Positions 24,355-32,313 of a DNA stretch of 64,000 nucleotides are shown here, in pieces; the first letter of the stretch is position 1, and every line of letters starts with the position of its first letter. The notes below the pieces were generated by a model. The model had not been told where the DNA came from, did no database searches, and saw only the letters and a program-made list of their open reading frames with translations. A program made the position numbers and the translations under genes. Source of the DNA: a virus; the IMG/VR virus record IMGVR_UViG_3300036832_001166, positions 61,433 to 125,432 of that record, one strand, 5' to 3'.

Positions 24355-25011
24355 TTAGTCGATGCGCGACTGGGCCCAGGCCTCGATGCCTGCTTCGCGC
24401 AGCACCTTGGCGATGGCCGTGGCCGCCGCATCCCACCGCGCGTAGGACTGCGAGTACCGGTCCCCGCACACCTTCCAGGTGCTCATGGCCACGCCCCCGG
24501 CGTAGCTGTCGCGCCGCGCCATTCCCTCGCTGAGGAGGTAGCGCGCGAACCGTGAGCCGCCGGGTTTGACGTTGACCCAGGCGGTCCCGCAGATACCCTC
24601 GCTGACGCCGTAGATCGGCTGAGAGGGATCCGCGCCGCCGTCGTCGCCGCCGGTCAGGGAGCCCATCACATCGCGGGGCGTGTACACCACCATCGGCGTC
24701 GGCACGGCGCCGCGGAACGCGGCCTCACCGGCCTCACCGGCTCGGGCGATGAGCGCCTTCATGTCGGCCTTGCTCATCTTCACCGACCCGCCGCCCTGGA
24801 CCTTGCGCACGCAGCTCGTGCAGATCGCGTAGTCACGCATACCAGCCGTGTCCTTACGCTCGATCCGCCCGCGGGTCCAGGAGCCACGCCGGTCACCCTT
24901 GATCTCCGCGACGTCCTTACCGCATATCGTGCGTGTAGACTCGGCGTCGGCGGCGTAGTGCCAGCGGGGTTGACGGTAGGCGCCCGGATTAGTTTTCCGG
25001 ATCGCTTCCAC
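24355..25011 (-). CDS. Hypothetical zinc-binding protein
   Basis: 218 residues from GTG 25011 (SD GAGGAGG). WHYAADAESTRTICGKDVAE and CTSCVRKV supply a CxxC-type metal site; the middle contains VYTPRDVMGSLTG and the C-terminal part a GICGTAWVNVKPGG segment followed by a short helical domain (AATAIAKVLREAG). Its leader carries a hairpin and the shared box. Function unknown. Confidence 0.65.
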   Translation of the reverse strand: MEAIRKTNPGAYRQPRWHYAADAESTRTICGKDVAEIKGDRRGSWTRGRIERKDTAGMRDYAICTSCVRKVQGGGSVKMSKADMKALIARAGEAGEAAFRGAVPTPMVVYTPRDVMGSLTGGDDGGADPSQPIYGVSEGICGTAWVNVKPGGSRFARYLLSEGMARRDSYAGGVAMSTWKVCGDRYSQSYARWDAAATAIAKVLREAGIEAWAQSRID

Positions 25012-25040
25012 TTGCTGATACCTCCTCGGTCGGGGGGAGT

Positions 25041-25055
25041 CGGCCATTCCGGCCG
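25041..25055 (-). other. Leader hairpin
   Basis: CGGCC/GGCCG with loop ATTCC in the leader of the gene starting at 25011. Confidence 0.5.
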
Positions 25056-25062
25056 CATCTAG

Positions 25063-25089
25063 AGTGTAGCACACATCGCGTGCTATCAT
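25063..25089. promoter_or_regulatory. Divergent box promoter
   Basis: TAGCACACATCGCGTGCTA (25067-25085) has TACACT reading out on the minus strand and TATCAT (25084-25089) on the plus strand, so one dyad serves two operons. Confidence 0.8.
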
Positions 25090-25119
25090 TGTCGGCGTAA
25101 CCCGACCGAGGAGAAAACG

Positions 25120-25311
25120 ATGCACTACGGATACGACGAGCTGGACTGGGTCCCGTCGGCTGACGGGTGGGCGCGCGCTACGGTGACGCTCTGGCGGAAC
25201 GACACCGCGTGGAACCCGGCCAGCACCAAGCGCGACATCTACGGTCCGGCGCGCATTGAGTACACGCAGGGACCGGACGGGGGCGTCGACGCCGCCGTGT
25301 CGGACGCGTGA
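25120..25311 (+). CDS. Small hypothetical protein
   Basis: 63 residues, ATG after CCCGACCGAGGAGAAAACG. Beta-rich (DELDWVPSADGWARATVTLW, YGPARIEYTQG). First gene of the rightward operon from the divergent box. Confidence 0.65.
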   Translation: MHYGYDELDWVPSADGWARATVTLWRNDTAWNPASTKRDIYGPARIEYTQGPDGGVDAAVSDA

Positions 25312-25595
25312 CGGTGGACACTGACCCGCGCGCGGAGGAGCGAGCTGCGCGCGAACAGCACCGCCAGCTCACGCGCGCTCGCAAGGAGGCCGACCGCAAG
25401 CGCGAGAAGGAGGCCGGTACGAAGCTCGCGGGGATCATCCGCGAGGAGCTGGCCCGACCTCGCGCGCGCGCCTGCCGGTGCGGGATCACCTCACGCACGA
25501 CGCGCGCCGAGCTTCAGGCGCTGGGCGCGGGCTGCACCACCGGTAGGTGGGTCTGTCCGGTGCTGGATACGATCCGGCGCCGGATGGACCGGTAA
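25308..25595 (+). CDS. Small basic coiled-coil protein with C-terminal cysteines
   Basis: 95 residues, GTG overlapping the preceding stop. A long Arg/Lys/Glu helix (EERAAREQHRQLTRARKEAD) leads to RACRCGITSRTTRAEL and WVCPVLDTIRRRM. Could be a nucleic-acid binding helix with a small zinc site. Confidence 0.6.
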   Translation: MTVDTDPRAEERAAREQHRQLTRARKEADRKREKEAGTKLAGIIREELARPRARACRCGITSRTTRAELQALGAGCTTGRWVCPVLDTIRRRMDR

Positions 25596-25596
25596 C

Positions 25597-25615
25597 GCCA
25601 ATCGTGTGCTACCCT
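25597..25615 (+). promoter_or_regulatory. Box promoter (half-site)
   Basis: GCCAATCGTGTGCTACCCT: only the right half of the dyad is good, with -10 TACCCT at 25610-25615. Confidence 0.6.
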
Positions 25616-25702
25616 GAAGGAATCATGACGACCACCAGGGGGAGCGCGAAAGCGAAGTCGGATCGCGGCCAGGCTCACGTGAGTCGCTCCAGAGAGGGAA
25701 CG

Positions 25703-25966
25703 ATGAGCAAGGAGAACGGCAGCGAGCCGATGGGGCCGCCTAAGCAGCCGCGCGCGGTCAGGCAGCTCGACATCGTCGGGACGGCCGAGGCCGCGAAGCT
25801 GCTCGGCGTCGAGCGTCCGCGCATCGGCCGGTGGGTCAAGCGCGGCGTGATGCCGCCGACCGCGGCGATGCTGCAAGCGACACCGGTCTGGTACCGCCGC
25901 GACATCCTGAAGATGCAGGGCTGGGTCGAGCGCAACCGCCGCAACCGCGAGCCGGTGGCGGGCTGA
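25703..25966 (+). CDS. Helix-turn-helix DNA-binding protein (excisionase/MerR-like)
   Basis: 87 residues from ATG 25703 (SD GAGAGGGA); an in-frame ATG at 25625 with GAAGGA is possible but lies only ~4 nt from the predicted transcription start. DIVGTAEAAKLLGVERPRI begins the winged HTH, followed by WVKRGVMPPTAAML and WYRRDILKMQGW. It could be an excisionase-type or transcriptional regulator, and is one candidate for binding the 19-bp box, although no direct link is visible. Confidence 0.7.
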   Translation: MSKENGSEPMGPPKQPRAVRQLDIVGTAEAAKLLGVERPRIGRWVKRGVMPPTAAMLQATPVWYRRDILKMQGWVERNRRNREPVAG

Positions 25967-25970
25967 CTGC

Positions 25971-26189
25971 ATGCACCGCGCCGAACGCGCCCGGCTGGCG
26001 CGCGAAGCGGCGCTGGAACGCATCCGCCGCCAGCAGGAGGAGGGGCTGCTCACGATCCGCCAGATGACCCCGGAGGAGCGGGAGCGTTGGGGGCCGCCGC
26101 GCGACCGCCCGACGGGCCGCAAGCCGGGCTACCGGGCGTCGCTGGCGCGGTTCCAGCAGCCCGCCGACGGCGTCCGCGACGACACGTAG
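25971..26189 (+). CDS. Small charged hypothetical protein
   Basis: 72 residues. Arg/Glu-rich helix (RAERARLAREAALERIRRQQ) then MTPEERERWGPPRDRPTGRK. Five bases after the HTH gene. Unknown. Confidence 0.55.
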   Translation: MHRAERARLAREAALERIRRQQEEGLLTIRQMTPEERERWGPPRDRPTGRKPGYRASLARFQQPADGVRDDT

Positions 26190-26224
26190 GCTCCCCCGCA
26201 AAACCCGACCCGAGGAGGCCAGAG

Positions 26225-26491
26225 ATGGCAGTAGCGAAGCCCACGACCGCGACCGAGTACGTGGTGCTGGAGCAGCGCGAGCTGAAGGACCCTAAGAACG
26301 ACGAGACGGTCGTCGCATGGGTCGAGTCCGGCGTTGTCACCGGTACGACTCGCACGGGCGTGGCTCTGGAGATCGCGGGAGATCGTGAGGGCATCTGGCG
26401 TCCGGTGCCGACTCGCAACTGGGCCGACGCCATCCGGACGCGCGAGGAAGTCAGCCGGAAGATGAAGGCCGAGCCCGTGGAGGCCTTCTGA
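26225..26491 (+). CDS. Small hypothetical protein
   Basis: 88 residues, ATG 26225 after CCCGAGGAGGCCAGAG. TEYVVLEQRELKD and GIWRPVPTRNWADAIRTREE suggest a compact alpha/beta protein. Similar short proteins are frequent in actinophage accessory regions, but I recognise no family. Confidence 0.65.
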   Translation: MAVAKPTTATEYVVLEQRELKDPKNDETVVAWVESGVVTGTTRTGVALEIAGDREGIWRPVPTRNWADAIRTREEVSRKMKAEPVEAF

Positions 26492-26493
26492 CC

Positions 26494-26871
26494 GTGGCCG
26501 TAGGGCGTAAGCCAACCTGCAACTGTGGCGAGTGCCTGAAGTGCAAGCGGCGCGTCTACATGCGGACGTGGTATGGCCGCAAGACGTTTGAGGAACGGCG
26601 AGCCCACGTCGCCAGGCGCGATCCTGAGAGGGTGCGAGCTGCGGATCAGGCCCGCAGGCCTGCCAGGAAAGAGGCCAAGGACTACGCGCTCAAGAAGTAC
26701 GCGAACGGGCAGGTGGCGATTGCTCTGCGGAGCGGGAAGCTCCAGCGTGGCGCATGCGAGGTCTGCGGAGCGCCGGATGCGCAGGCGCACCACGACGACT
26801 ACGAGCGCGCGCTGGACATACGCTGGCTATGCACCGAGCATCACGCGGCGGAGCACAGGGTGTTCACGTGA
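26494..26871 (+). CDS. Small HNH-like zinc protein
   Basis: 125 residues, GTG start. Cysteines CNCGECLKCK at the N-terminus, a basic middle, and the C-terminal CEVCGAPDAQAHHDDY with WLCTEHHAAEH form an HNH-like beta-beta-alpha metal site. Upstream of TerS; could be a nuclease or structural zinc protein. Confidence 0.68.
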   Translation: MAVGRKPTCNCGECLKCKRRVYMRTWYGRKTFEERRAHVARRDPERVRAADQARRPARKEAKDYALKKYANGQVAIALRSGKLQRGACEVCGAPDAQAHHDDYERALDIRWLCTEHHAAEHRVFT

Positions 26872-27197
26872 CCGAGCCCGAGCCCCAGCCGCCTGCCGAG
26901 GAGAAGCAGGAGGACCCGTTCGAGGGTCTGCGCCGCGAGATTGCGGACTTCGGCGACTACGACGAGCGCGCGCTGGACGACTACCGCACGCTGTCCTACT
27001 ACTTCGCGCTGCGCAGGCAGGGCATGTCGCGCCCCGCCGCCAAGACGCAGACGTGCGCCACGTTCGGGCATGACGCGCCGCGCGGCAAGTGCGAGCGCTG
27101 CGGCATCGGCGTCGACCTCACCAGCGACGAAGGCGCCACCAAGCGCGAGCGCAAGCGGATCGCCGAGCGCGACGCGTGGCTCGCTGCCCGATGGTGA
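26868..27197 (+). CDS. Acidic hypothetical protein with CxxC site
   Basis: 109 residues, GTG in a GTGA overlap. Acidic N-terminus (EPEPQPPAEEKQEDPF), then YRTLSYYFALRRQGMSRPAA and a metal-binding segment CATFGHDAPRGKCERCG. Basic C-terminus. Unknown function. Confidence 0.6.
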   Translation: MTEPEPQPPAEEKQEDPFEGLRREIADFGDYDERALDDYRTLSYYFALRRQGMSRPAAKTQTCATFGHDAPRGKCERCGIGVDLTSDEGATKRERKRIAERDAWLAARW

Positions 27198-27328
27198 TGT
27201 ACAAGAACGGCACGGCGTGGCGCTTCGTCGTCTTCAGTGACGGCGCCTGGGCATGGGTGAGGCAGTGGCGGGACGCCGGTACGATGGCGCCGTGGACGAG
27301 GACGGCGACCGCTCACTCGACGATCTGA
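27197..27328 (+). CDS. Small ORF overlapping terS
   Basis: 43 residues; ATG overlaps the previous stop (TGATG), or the ATG six bases upstream is used. MYKNGTAWRFVVFSDGAWAW is a plausible small beta protein. The last 12 codons overlap the terS reading frame, so its 3' part may not be constrained. Confidence 0.45.
   Translation: MYKNGTAWRFVVFSDGAWAWVRQWRDAGTMAPWTRTATAHSTI
27280..27294 (+). promoter_or_regulatory. Candidate leaderless promoter of terS
   Basis: TACGAT (27280-27285), six bases, GTG 27292; no SD. This separates packaging genes from upstream small genes. Confidence 0.6.
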
Positions 27329-27864
27329 CCGAACGCCACCTGCGCAAGCGGGGCCGCGTCCCCGGGATGACCGAGATCGACCGCGAGGAGCGCAACGCAG
27401 AGATCGTCCGCGACCGGCTGCGCGGCCAGAGCTGGGCCTACCTCGCGGAGAAGTACAACCTCACCGTCCGCCAGGTCCGGGACATCTACCGGGCGTGGCG
27501 CGCCGACAACCAGCCGACTTACCAGGGCCGCGACCCGATCGAGATCGTCCACTCGATGCTCGACCGGCTCGATAGCTGGGTCGAGCAGCTCGCGGAGGTC
27601 GCCGACTCCGCGACCGTCGACGCGACGCGGATCGCCGCGATCAACGCGCAGCTCAACGCGCTGACGCGCACCGCCGAGCTGATGCAGGCCACCGGCATCC
27701 TCCCGCACGACCTCGGCACCCTGCGCCTGGAGCTGGACGTCCAGACGCTCGCGGTCAAGCTCGTCACCGTCCTGACCGAGCAGGGCGCCACGCCGGAGAT
27801 GAAACGCGCGATCCTGGACACGCTGAGAGCCGATGCGGTGCAGCAGCCCGCGCTGTCCGCTTGA
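27292..27864 (+). CDS. terS: Terminase small subunit
   Basis: 190 residues. N-terminal HTH (DRLRGQSWAYLAEKYNLTVR, VRDIYRAWR) for DNA recognition, then helical oligomerisation segments (IVHSMLDRLDSWVEQLAEVA, AINAQLNALTRTAELMQATG). The position immediately before TerL supports the call. It should bind the packaging site and load TerL. GTG 27292 is chosen over the upstream in-frame start because of the TACGAT element. Confidence 0.82.
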   Translation: MDEDGDRSLDDLTERHLRKRGRVPGMTEIDREERNAEIVRDRLRGQSWAYLAEKYNLTVRQVRDIYRAWRADNQPTYQGRDPIEIVHSMLDRLDSWVEQLAEVADSATVDATRIAAINAQLNALTRTAELMQATGILPHDLGTLRLELDVQTLAVKLVTVLTEQGATPEMKRAILDTLRADAVQQPALSA

Positions 27865-28087
27865 CCGCGTCGACGGCTCCCGCTTCTGCGCGAGTCACCA
27901 GGAGCTGTTCGCCTCCATCGCGACCGAGATCGACGATGGCCGAGACGCGCGCCGCCGCTCGCCCGATCGCCGCCGCCGCACGCTGTTCAAGGCCTGTGAC
28001 TGGGCGGGCTGCCCCGAGTGCGCCGCGCCGCGCGAGTCCTACTGCGAGTACCACGTCAGGGTGCTGAGCCATTCCCCTACGGCTTGA
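27833..28087 (+). CDS. Small Cys/His-rich protein between terS and terL
   Basis: 84 residues, ATG inside the end of terS (32-nt overlap). Two zinc-finger-like halves: CSSPRCPLDRVDGSRFCASH and CDWAGCPECAAPRES with CEYH. Possibly a packaging cofactor or nucleic-acid binder; unknown. Confidence 0.65.
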   Translation: MRCSSPRCPLDRVDGSRFCASHQELFASIATEIDDGRDARRRSPDRRRRTLFKACDWAGCPECAAPRESYCEYHVRVLSHSPTA

Positions 28088-28106
28088 TCCGCGCGACCAC
28101 TTCGGG

Positions 28107-29834
28107 ATGACCGTCTCCGACGCGTTCCTGGACGCGCTGGAGTCAGACATCGCCGCGCACGAGCAGCGTCGCGCCAGCTTCCTGGAATGGGCGGTCAAGG
28201 TCCCCGAGACTCGCGGCCCGCTGAACTTCACCCGCTGGCCGTTCCAACGCGAGCTGTACGAACAGGGCTTCGACGACAAGGAGGTCGTCGTCATGAAGGC
28301 CACGCAGCTCGGGATCTCCGCGTGGCTCGTTCGCTGGGCGCTGTGCTGGGCCGACATGCACGCCGCCCGCGTCCTGTACATCTTCCCTCGCGAGCGGCAG
28401 CTCCTGGACTTCTCCGACGGCCGGATCAAGCCGCTTATCTTGGGTGAGTACCTGAGGACTCGCGTGCCGCCCGCGTCGGTGCAGAACAAGACCCTGAAGT
28501 CGGTCGGCCTGGGGATCATCTACTTCCGCGGCTCCGAGGCCGAGGCCGGACTGGAGTCCATCGACGCTGATGCGCTGTGCCTCGACGAGCACGACCTGCT
28601 GGTGCAGGCGCACATCCCGGTCGCTGAGCGCCGCGTCGGCGGCCAGGACTCGCTCGGCATGATCCGCCGGATCGGCTTCCCGACCATCAGCGACCACGGG
28701 ATCCACAAGGAGTACAAGAAGACCGACCAGCGCGAGTGGACGGTCCGCTGCGAGTTCTGCGGCGAGTGGCAGGCGCTGACGTGGGCGGAGAACGTCGACC
28801 TGGAGCGCGCGATCCGGGTCTGCCGCAAGTGCCGCAAGGGCCCGCTCGACGTCGCCACCGGCGAGTGGGTCGCGACGCACCCGAGCCGGACCCGGCGCGG
28901 CTACCACGTGACGAAGCTGCTGCTCCCCCGCCCCGAGATCGTCGGCTCGCTGATCGAGGCCAGCCACGAGCAGGTCGCCTACCAGCGCCAGATCTTCTTC
29001 AACCGCGATCTCGGCGAGCCGTGGGAGGCCGAGGGCGCCCGGCTAACCCCGGCGATGATCGCCGCGGCGCAGCGCGGCTACACGCAGCTCACCGCCTACA
29101 CCGGCACCAACCCGGTGGTCATGGGCGTCGACGTCGCGTCGGTCCGCGCGCTGAACGTGTGGATCACCGAGCAGCTCTCCGAGACGCAGGGCCGTGTGCT
29201 GTGTCTCGGCCTGGTCGACAGCTTCGATGAGCTGGCCAAGCTCATGGACCGCTACCGGGTGGTCATGGCCGGGATCGACCATCTGCCTGAGAACCGGCTG
29301 GCGCAGGCGTTCGCGAACCGGTTTGCCGGGCGGGTGTACATCATCAGCTACGGCACCGAGACGCAGCGTGACGTGCTCTCCGTCGACGATCAGCAGCGCC
29401 GCGCGTCAGTCCGGCGCACCGAGGCGATCGACGCTGCTCAGGAGCGCGTCCGCGCGCAGCACGAGTACCTGCCGCAGGATCTGCCGACGGCGTTCGTGGA
29501 GCAGATGTGCTCCAATGTCCGCTCGGTCGAGCGCGACGACGTCGGCCGGGTGCGGGTGCGCTATCGCGCCGACGGCCCGGACGACTGGATGCAGGCGCTT
29601 ACGTACGCCATCGTCGCGAACGAGTGCTGGTGGATCCGCCAGCAGGTCGACCACGAGGAGATCACCTCCATCGACGAGATGACCGAGCTGGGGTTCGAGC
29701 GTTCGACGCTGCGCGACCCGGAGTCGATGGAGTACAGCCCGGGGCGCTCCGACGGCGACTACCAGCTTCACGACGGGCACGTCAACGGCAGCACGAACGG
29801 GTACGACGACGAGTTCGACGCCTGGGGCGAATAG
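28107..29834 (+). CDS. terL: Terminase large subunit (GpA-like)
   Basis: 575 residues. ATPase: TRWPFQRELYEQG, VVVMKATQLGISA (Walker A-like, ~residue 65), ALCLDEHDLL (Walker B with catalytic Glu, ~150). A zinc-binding insertion CEFCGEWQAL with CRKCRKG lies around 210-240. Nuclease domain starts VVMGVDVASVRALNVW (~345) and continues to the aromatic DDWMQALTYAIVANECWW. This insertion and motif set fit lambda gpA-like terminases. It translocates DNA into proheads and cuts concatemers. ATG follows an unusual short gap without strong SD. Confidence 0.93.
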   Translation: MTVSDAFLDALESDIAAHEQRRASFLEWAVKVPETRGPLNFTRWPFQRELYEQGFDDKEVVVMKATQLGISAWLVRWALCWADMHAARVLYIFPRERQLLDFSDGRIKPLILGEYLRTRVPPASVQNKTLKSVGLGIIYFRGSEAEAGLESIDADALCLDEHDLLVQAHIPVAERRVGGQDSLGMIRRIGFPTISDHGIHKEYKKTDQREWTVRCEFCGEWQALTWAENVDLERAIRVCRKCRKGPLDVATGEWVATHPSRTRRGYHVTKLLLPRPEIVGSLIEASHEQVAYQRQIFFNRDLGEPWEAEGARLTPAMIAAAQRGYTQLTAYTGTNPVVMGVDVASVRALNVWITEQLSETQGRVLCLGLVDSFDELAKLMDRYRVVMAGIDHLPENRLAQAFANRFAGRVYIISYGTETQRDVLSVDDQQRRASVRRTEAIDAAQERVRAQHEYLPQDLPTAFVEQMCSNVRSVERDDVGRVRVRYRADGPDDWMQALTYAIVANECWWIRQQVDHEEITSIDEMTELGFERSTLRDPESMEYSPGRSDGDYQLHDGHVNGSTNGYDDEFDAWGE

Positions 29835-29847
29835 GGTTGGCGCCATC

Positions 29848-30297
29848 GTGGACCGGCTCTGGGCAAAGATCGACAAGCGCGGGCCTGACGAGTGCTGGCC
29901 CTGGACGGCATACCGGCTCCCCAAGCCGTGGGACTACGGTCACATCATGGTGGCCGGGAGGCCACGACCAGCGCATAGGGTGGTCTATGAGCTGACGGTC
30001 GGGCCGATCCCCGAGGGTCTGTTCGTCCTGCATTCCTGCGACAACCCGCCCTGCTGCAACCCGGCACACCTGCGGGCTGGCACTCAGAAGGAGAACATCG
30101 AGGACGCTGTCGAGCGAGACCGGTTGGCGCGCGGTCGGGCGTTGCCGCAGGCGAAGCTCACAGAGGCCGCTGTACGCGAGATCCGGCGTCGGTCTGGTGA
30201 GGGCAGGTCGCAGCGCGCAGTGGCGGCCGAGTTCGGCGTGTCGCATGACACGGTAGGCAAGATTCTTCGCGGCAAGCGCTGGACTCACGTGACCTAG
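29848..30297 (+). CDS. HNH homing-type endonuclease with C-terminal HTH
   Basis: 149 residues, GTG start. HRVVYELTVGPIPEGLFVLH then CDNPPCCNPAHLRAGTQKEN is the His-Me-finger HNH signature. The C-terminal RSQRAVAAEFGVSHDTVGKI is a resolvase-like HTH typical of mobile homing nucleases. Placed directly after terL; it may be a free-standing homing gene or an HNH needed for terminase. TAGGGT ends 10 nt upstream of GTG. Confidence 0.85.
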   Translation: MDRLWAKIDKRGPDECWPWTAYRLPKPWDYGHIMVAGRPRPAHRVVYELTVGPIPEGLFVLHSCDNPPCCNPAHLRAGTQKENIEDAVERDRLARGRALPQAKLTEAAVREIRRRSGEGRSQRAVAAEFGVSHDTVGKILRGKRWTHVT

Positions 30298-30300
30298 ATT

Positions 30301-30346
30301 TAGCGCACGATGTGTGCTATCCTCTAGGTGGGCCCAGAGAGGGCCC
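30301..30346 (+). promoter_or_regulatory. Box promoter with leader hairpin
   Basis: TAGCGCACGATGTGTGCTA (30301-30319), -10 TATCCT, then the perfect hairpin GGGCCC-AGAGA-GGGCCC (30330-30346), then CCGACCGAGGAG before ATG 30369. This is the clearest full regulatory cassette. Confidence 0.85.
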
Positions 30347-30368
30347 TCCCCCGACCGAGGAGGACGCG

Positions 30369-30605
30369 ATGGAGTGGACCACGCTGTATCTGGCCAACGG
30401 TCAGGTCCGGACGGTGAAGGGCCGCGCCGAGGACATCGGCATCGCCCTGAAGCGCCGGACGATGAGCGAGGACGACCGGATCCGTCAGTTCACCACCATC
30501 GACGGCGACACGCTGACGATCAACGCGGACGCTGTCGCCATGACCGAGACCGCCGCTGTGCGGACCGACCGAGCGTTCGGCTTTAGCCGAGCCCTGGAGG
30601 CCTGA
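30369..30605 (+). CDS. Small hypothetical protein
   Basis: 78 residues, ATG after CCGACCGAGGAGGACGCG. Beta-rich, MEWTTLYLANGQVRTVKGRA resembles small DNA-mimic or Ig-like beta sheets. First gene of a three-gene operon; stop overlaps next ATG. Confidence 0.7.
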   Translation: MEWTTLYLANGQVRTVKGRAEDIGIALKRRTMSEDDRIRQFTTIDGDTLTINADAVAMTETAAVRTDRAFGFSRALEA

Positions 30606-30859
30606 TGAGCGACTGGACCACCAAGTACTACCCGGTCGGATCGCGCTACTGGGTCCTGCCCGGCACCGAGTACACCATCGACACGACCGGCTACAACGCT
30701 ACGAGCTGGAAGTCCGGCGCCGAGAAGGGCCGCCGCATCGGTGGCGGCTACACCCCGAGCCGAGGACGGCAGCGCCTGGGCAGCTACCCCACGCTGCAGC
30801 AGGCCAAGGACCGGGCCGCCCGCGACATCGCCAGCAAGGCGCAGGAGGAGGCAGCGTGA
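30605..30859 (+). CDS. Small hypothetical protein
   Basis: 84 residues. Aromatic N-terminal half (WTTKYYPVGSRYWVL), basic middle (RGRQRLGSYPTLQQAKD) and helical end. Overlaps both neighbours. Unknown. Confidence 0.65.
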   Translation: MSDWTTKYYPVGSRYWVLPGTEYTIDTTGYNATSWKSGAEKGRRIGGGYTPSRGRQRLGSYPTLQQAKDRAARDIASKAQEEAA

Positions 30860-31059
30860 GATCTGCGAGCGAACGGTTCCCGATCGGGACGCGCATCGAG
30901 CACGCCACCGACGGCGAGACCGGCACGGTGATCGGCCACCCCTCCTTCGGCATTCGCGTCGCGGTAGACGTCAACCCCGACGAGTGGCGCGCGAGCATCA
31001 TTGGCCCGCCGTCGAACGTCACCGCGGTGTGGGAGTCCTGGACCTGCGCACGAACGTAG
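30856..31059 (+). CDS. Small beta-barrel-like hypothetical protein
   Basis: 67 residues, GTG start. FPIGTRIEHATDGETGTVIG has an SH3/KOW-like look (turn then hydrophobic strands). Last gene before the next box promoter. Confidence 0.62.
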   Translation: MRSASERFPIGTRIEHATDGETGTVIGHPSFGIRVAVDVNPDEWRASIIGPPSNVTAVWESWTCART

Positions 31060-31061
31060 GT

Positions 31062-31109
31062 AGAGCACACGACGTGTGCTACAATGAAGTTGTGGTCAGA
31101 GAGGCCACA
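31062..31109 (+). promoter_or_regulatory. Box promoter with leader hairpin
   Basis: GAGCACACGACGTGTGCTA with consensus-like -10 TACAAT (31080-31085), then TGTGG/CCACA hairpin (31091-31109) with loop containing TCAGAGAG, then CCGACCGAGGAG. Confidence 0.85.
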
Positions 31110-31130
31110 CGATCCGACCGAGGAGCTGAG

Positions 31131-31349
31131 ATGGCCAGACGACAGATCATGGACGGCACCGAGCAGGTCGCCGTCGAGGGCTACACCGGCCGCGTCAAGG
31201 TGATCGTCGAGGGCGACGACATCGTCGCCATCGCCTGCGCCTGGTTCGCGCGCTGCGAGAACGAGGCCACCACCACCCGGTCGCACCCGATCCTGGGTGA
31301 GGCCCCCATCTGCGGCCGCTGCGACGCGCGGGTCGAGGAGCTGTCGTGA
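31131..31349 (+). CDS. Small zinc-site protein
   Basis: 72 residues, ATG with GAGGAG SD. VEGYTGRVKVIVEGDDIVAI is beta-rich; CENEA and CGRC near the C-terminus can bind metal. Stop overlaps the GTG of the next gene. Confidence 0.66.
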   Translation: MARRQIMDGTEQVAVEGYTGRVKVIVEGDDIVAIACAWFARCENEATTTRSHPILGEAPICGRCDARVEELS

Positions 31350-31522
31350 CCTACTCCGCCCGGGAGCTGCGCGTCGTGGACAACAACACGCGCGACTACG
31401 AGGGCGGCTACACCGTCGAGCGCGGCAACGTGATCGTTGCCGGGCCGTACGCCAGCAAGACCGACGCCAAGCAGGCCAAGGCCGATCTCGTTGCCGGACG
31501 CACCGTCCGAGCGGCGGGCTAA
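31346..31522 (+). CDS. Short hypothetical protein
   Basis: 58 residues, GTG start in a GTGA junction. TYSARELRVVDNNTRDYEGG, then YTVERGNVIVAGPYASKTDAK and a helical end. The shape (two strands, helix) suggests a small compact domain. Confidence 0.6.
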   Translation: MTYSARELRVVDNNTRDYEGGYTVERGNVIVAGPYASKTDAKQAKADLVAGRTVRAAG

Positions 31523-31544
31523 CACCACCGACCGAGGAGACCAC

Positions 31545-31895
31545 GTGACCACCACCACCGAGAAGATCCTGGACGCCGAGGCGGCCGACGCCGCCACGAT
31601 GAACTCCTGGAGCGACCGCAACCCGGCGACGATCGTCAAGCGAACCGCGAAGACGATCTGGGTCCAGGAGGACCGCGTCGCGAACCTGAGCAGCGAGGAG
31701 AGCCGCGAGAGCGGGCTCACCTTCGCCCGCGGGCACGGCGACGTCGTCATCTTCGTTCGCGACTACGACTCGCCGATCCGGAAGTACTCGCTGCGCAAGA
31801 ACGGGCGCTGGATTCAGCAGGGCGCCCCGGCCAACGCGCGGGGCGGCTCCCTGACCGTCGGGCGCCGCGACTACTACCGGGATCCCTCGTTCTGA
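31545..31895 (+). CDS. Hypothetical protein
   Basis: 116 residues, GTG after CCGACCGAGGAGACCAC. WSDRNPATIVKRTAKTIWVQ and beta strands with basic loops (IRKYSLRKNGRWIQQG). Looks like a small nucleic-acid-facing beta protein; unknown. Confidence 0.66.
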   Translation: MTTTTEKILDAEAADAATMNSWSDRNPATIVKRTAKTIWVQEDRVANLSSEESRESGLTFARGHGDVVIFVRDYDSPIRKYSLRKNGRWIQQGAPANARGGSLTVGRRDYYRDPSF

Positions 31896-32092
31896 TGAAC
31901 CGCTACCAGACCGGCTACGGTGCCGGGAAGGTCCACCTTGGTGAGGCCGCCCGGCGCCATCGCTTCTACACGATCCTGTACTGCACAGGCCGCGCCGTGA
32001 GCGGCGCGTACACCACCGGCGCCGCCGTGGACTGCAAGGCGTGTCTCAAGCGCGCCAAGGCCAACGGCATCGACCCGACCGAGGAGACCTGA
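31895..32092 (+). CDS. Small hypothetical protein with CxxC
   Basis: 65 residues. FYTILYCTGRAVSGAY and VDCKACLKRAKANG give a possible metal site. The last codons (DPTEET) are the translation of the conserved CCGACCGAGGAG SD of the next gene, showing selection on DNA rather than on the peptide end. Confidence 0.65.
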   Translation: MNRYQTGYGAGKVHLGEAARRHRFYTILYCTGRAVSGAYTTGAAVDCKACLKRAKANGIDPTEET

Positions 32093-32313
32093 TGACAAGC
32101 ACACGACCCCTGGGCAGCATCCAGCGCCACGTCCTGACGTCACTGGAGCGCGAACCGTGGCCCGGCGGCTGGATCTGGGAGAACGCTTCCACGACCGCCC
32201 GCGTTCTCGACTCGTTGGTCAAGCGCGGGCTCGCCTCGCACACGGACGGTGGCCCGTACCGTCGTGGCCGCTACCGCATCACCGAGGCGGGCAAGGAGGC
32301 GCTGACGGCGTGA
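32092..32313 (+). CDS. Winged-helix DNA-binding protein
   Basis: 73 residues. RPLGSIQRHVLTSLEREPWP, TARVLDSLVKRGLASH (recognition helix region) and RGRYRITEAGKEALTA (wing and terminal helix) fit a minimal winged helix. A second candidate regulator for the accessory promoters. Confidence 0.72.
   Translation: MTSTRPLGSIQRHVLTSLEREPWPGGWIWENASTTARVLDSLVKRGLASHTDGGPYRRGRYRITEAGKEALTA

Noticed and set aside
25703-25966. Integrase/excision module
   Set aside because: An excisionase-like HTH is present, but no tyrosine or serine recombinase motif or attachment-site repeat was found in the window, so temperate lifestyle is not shown.
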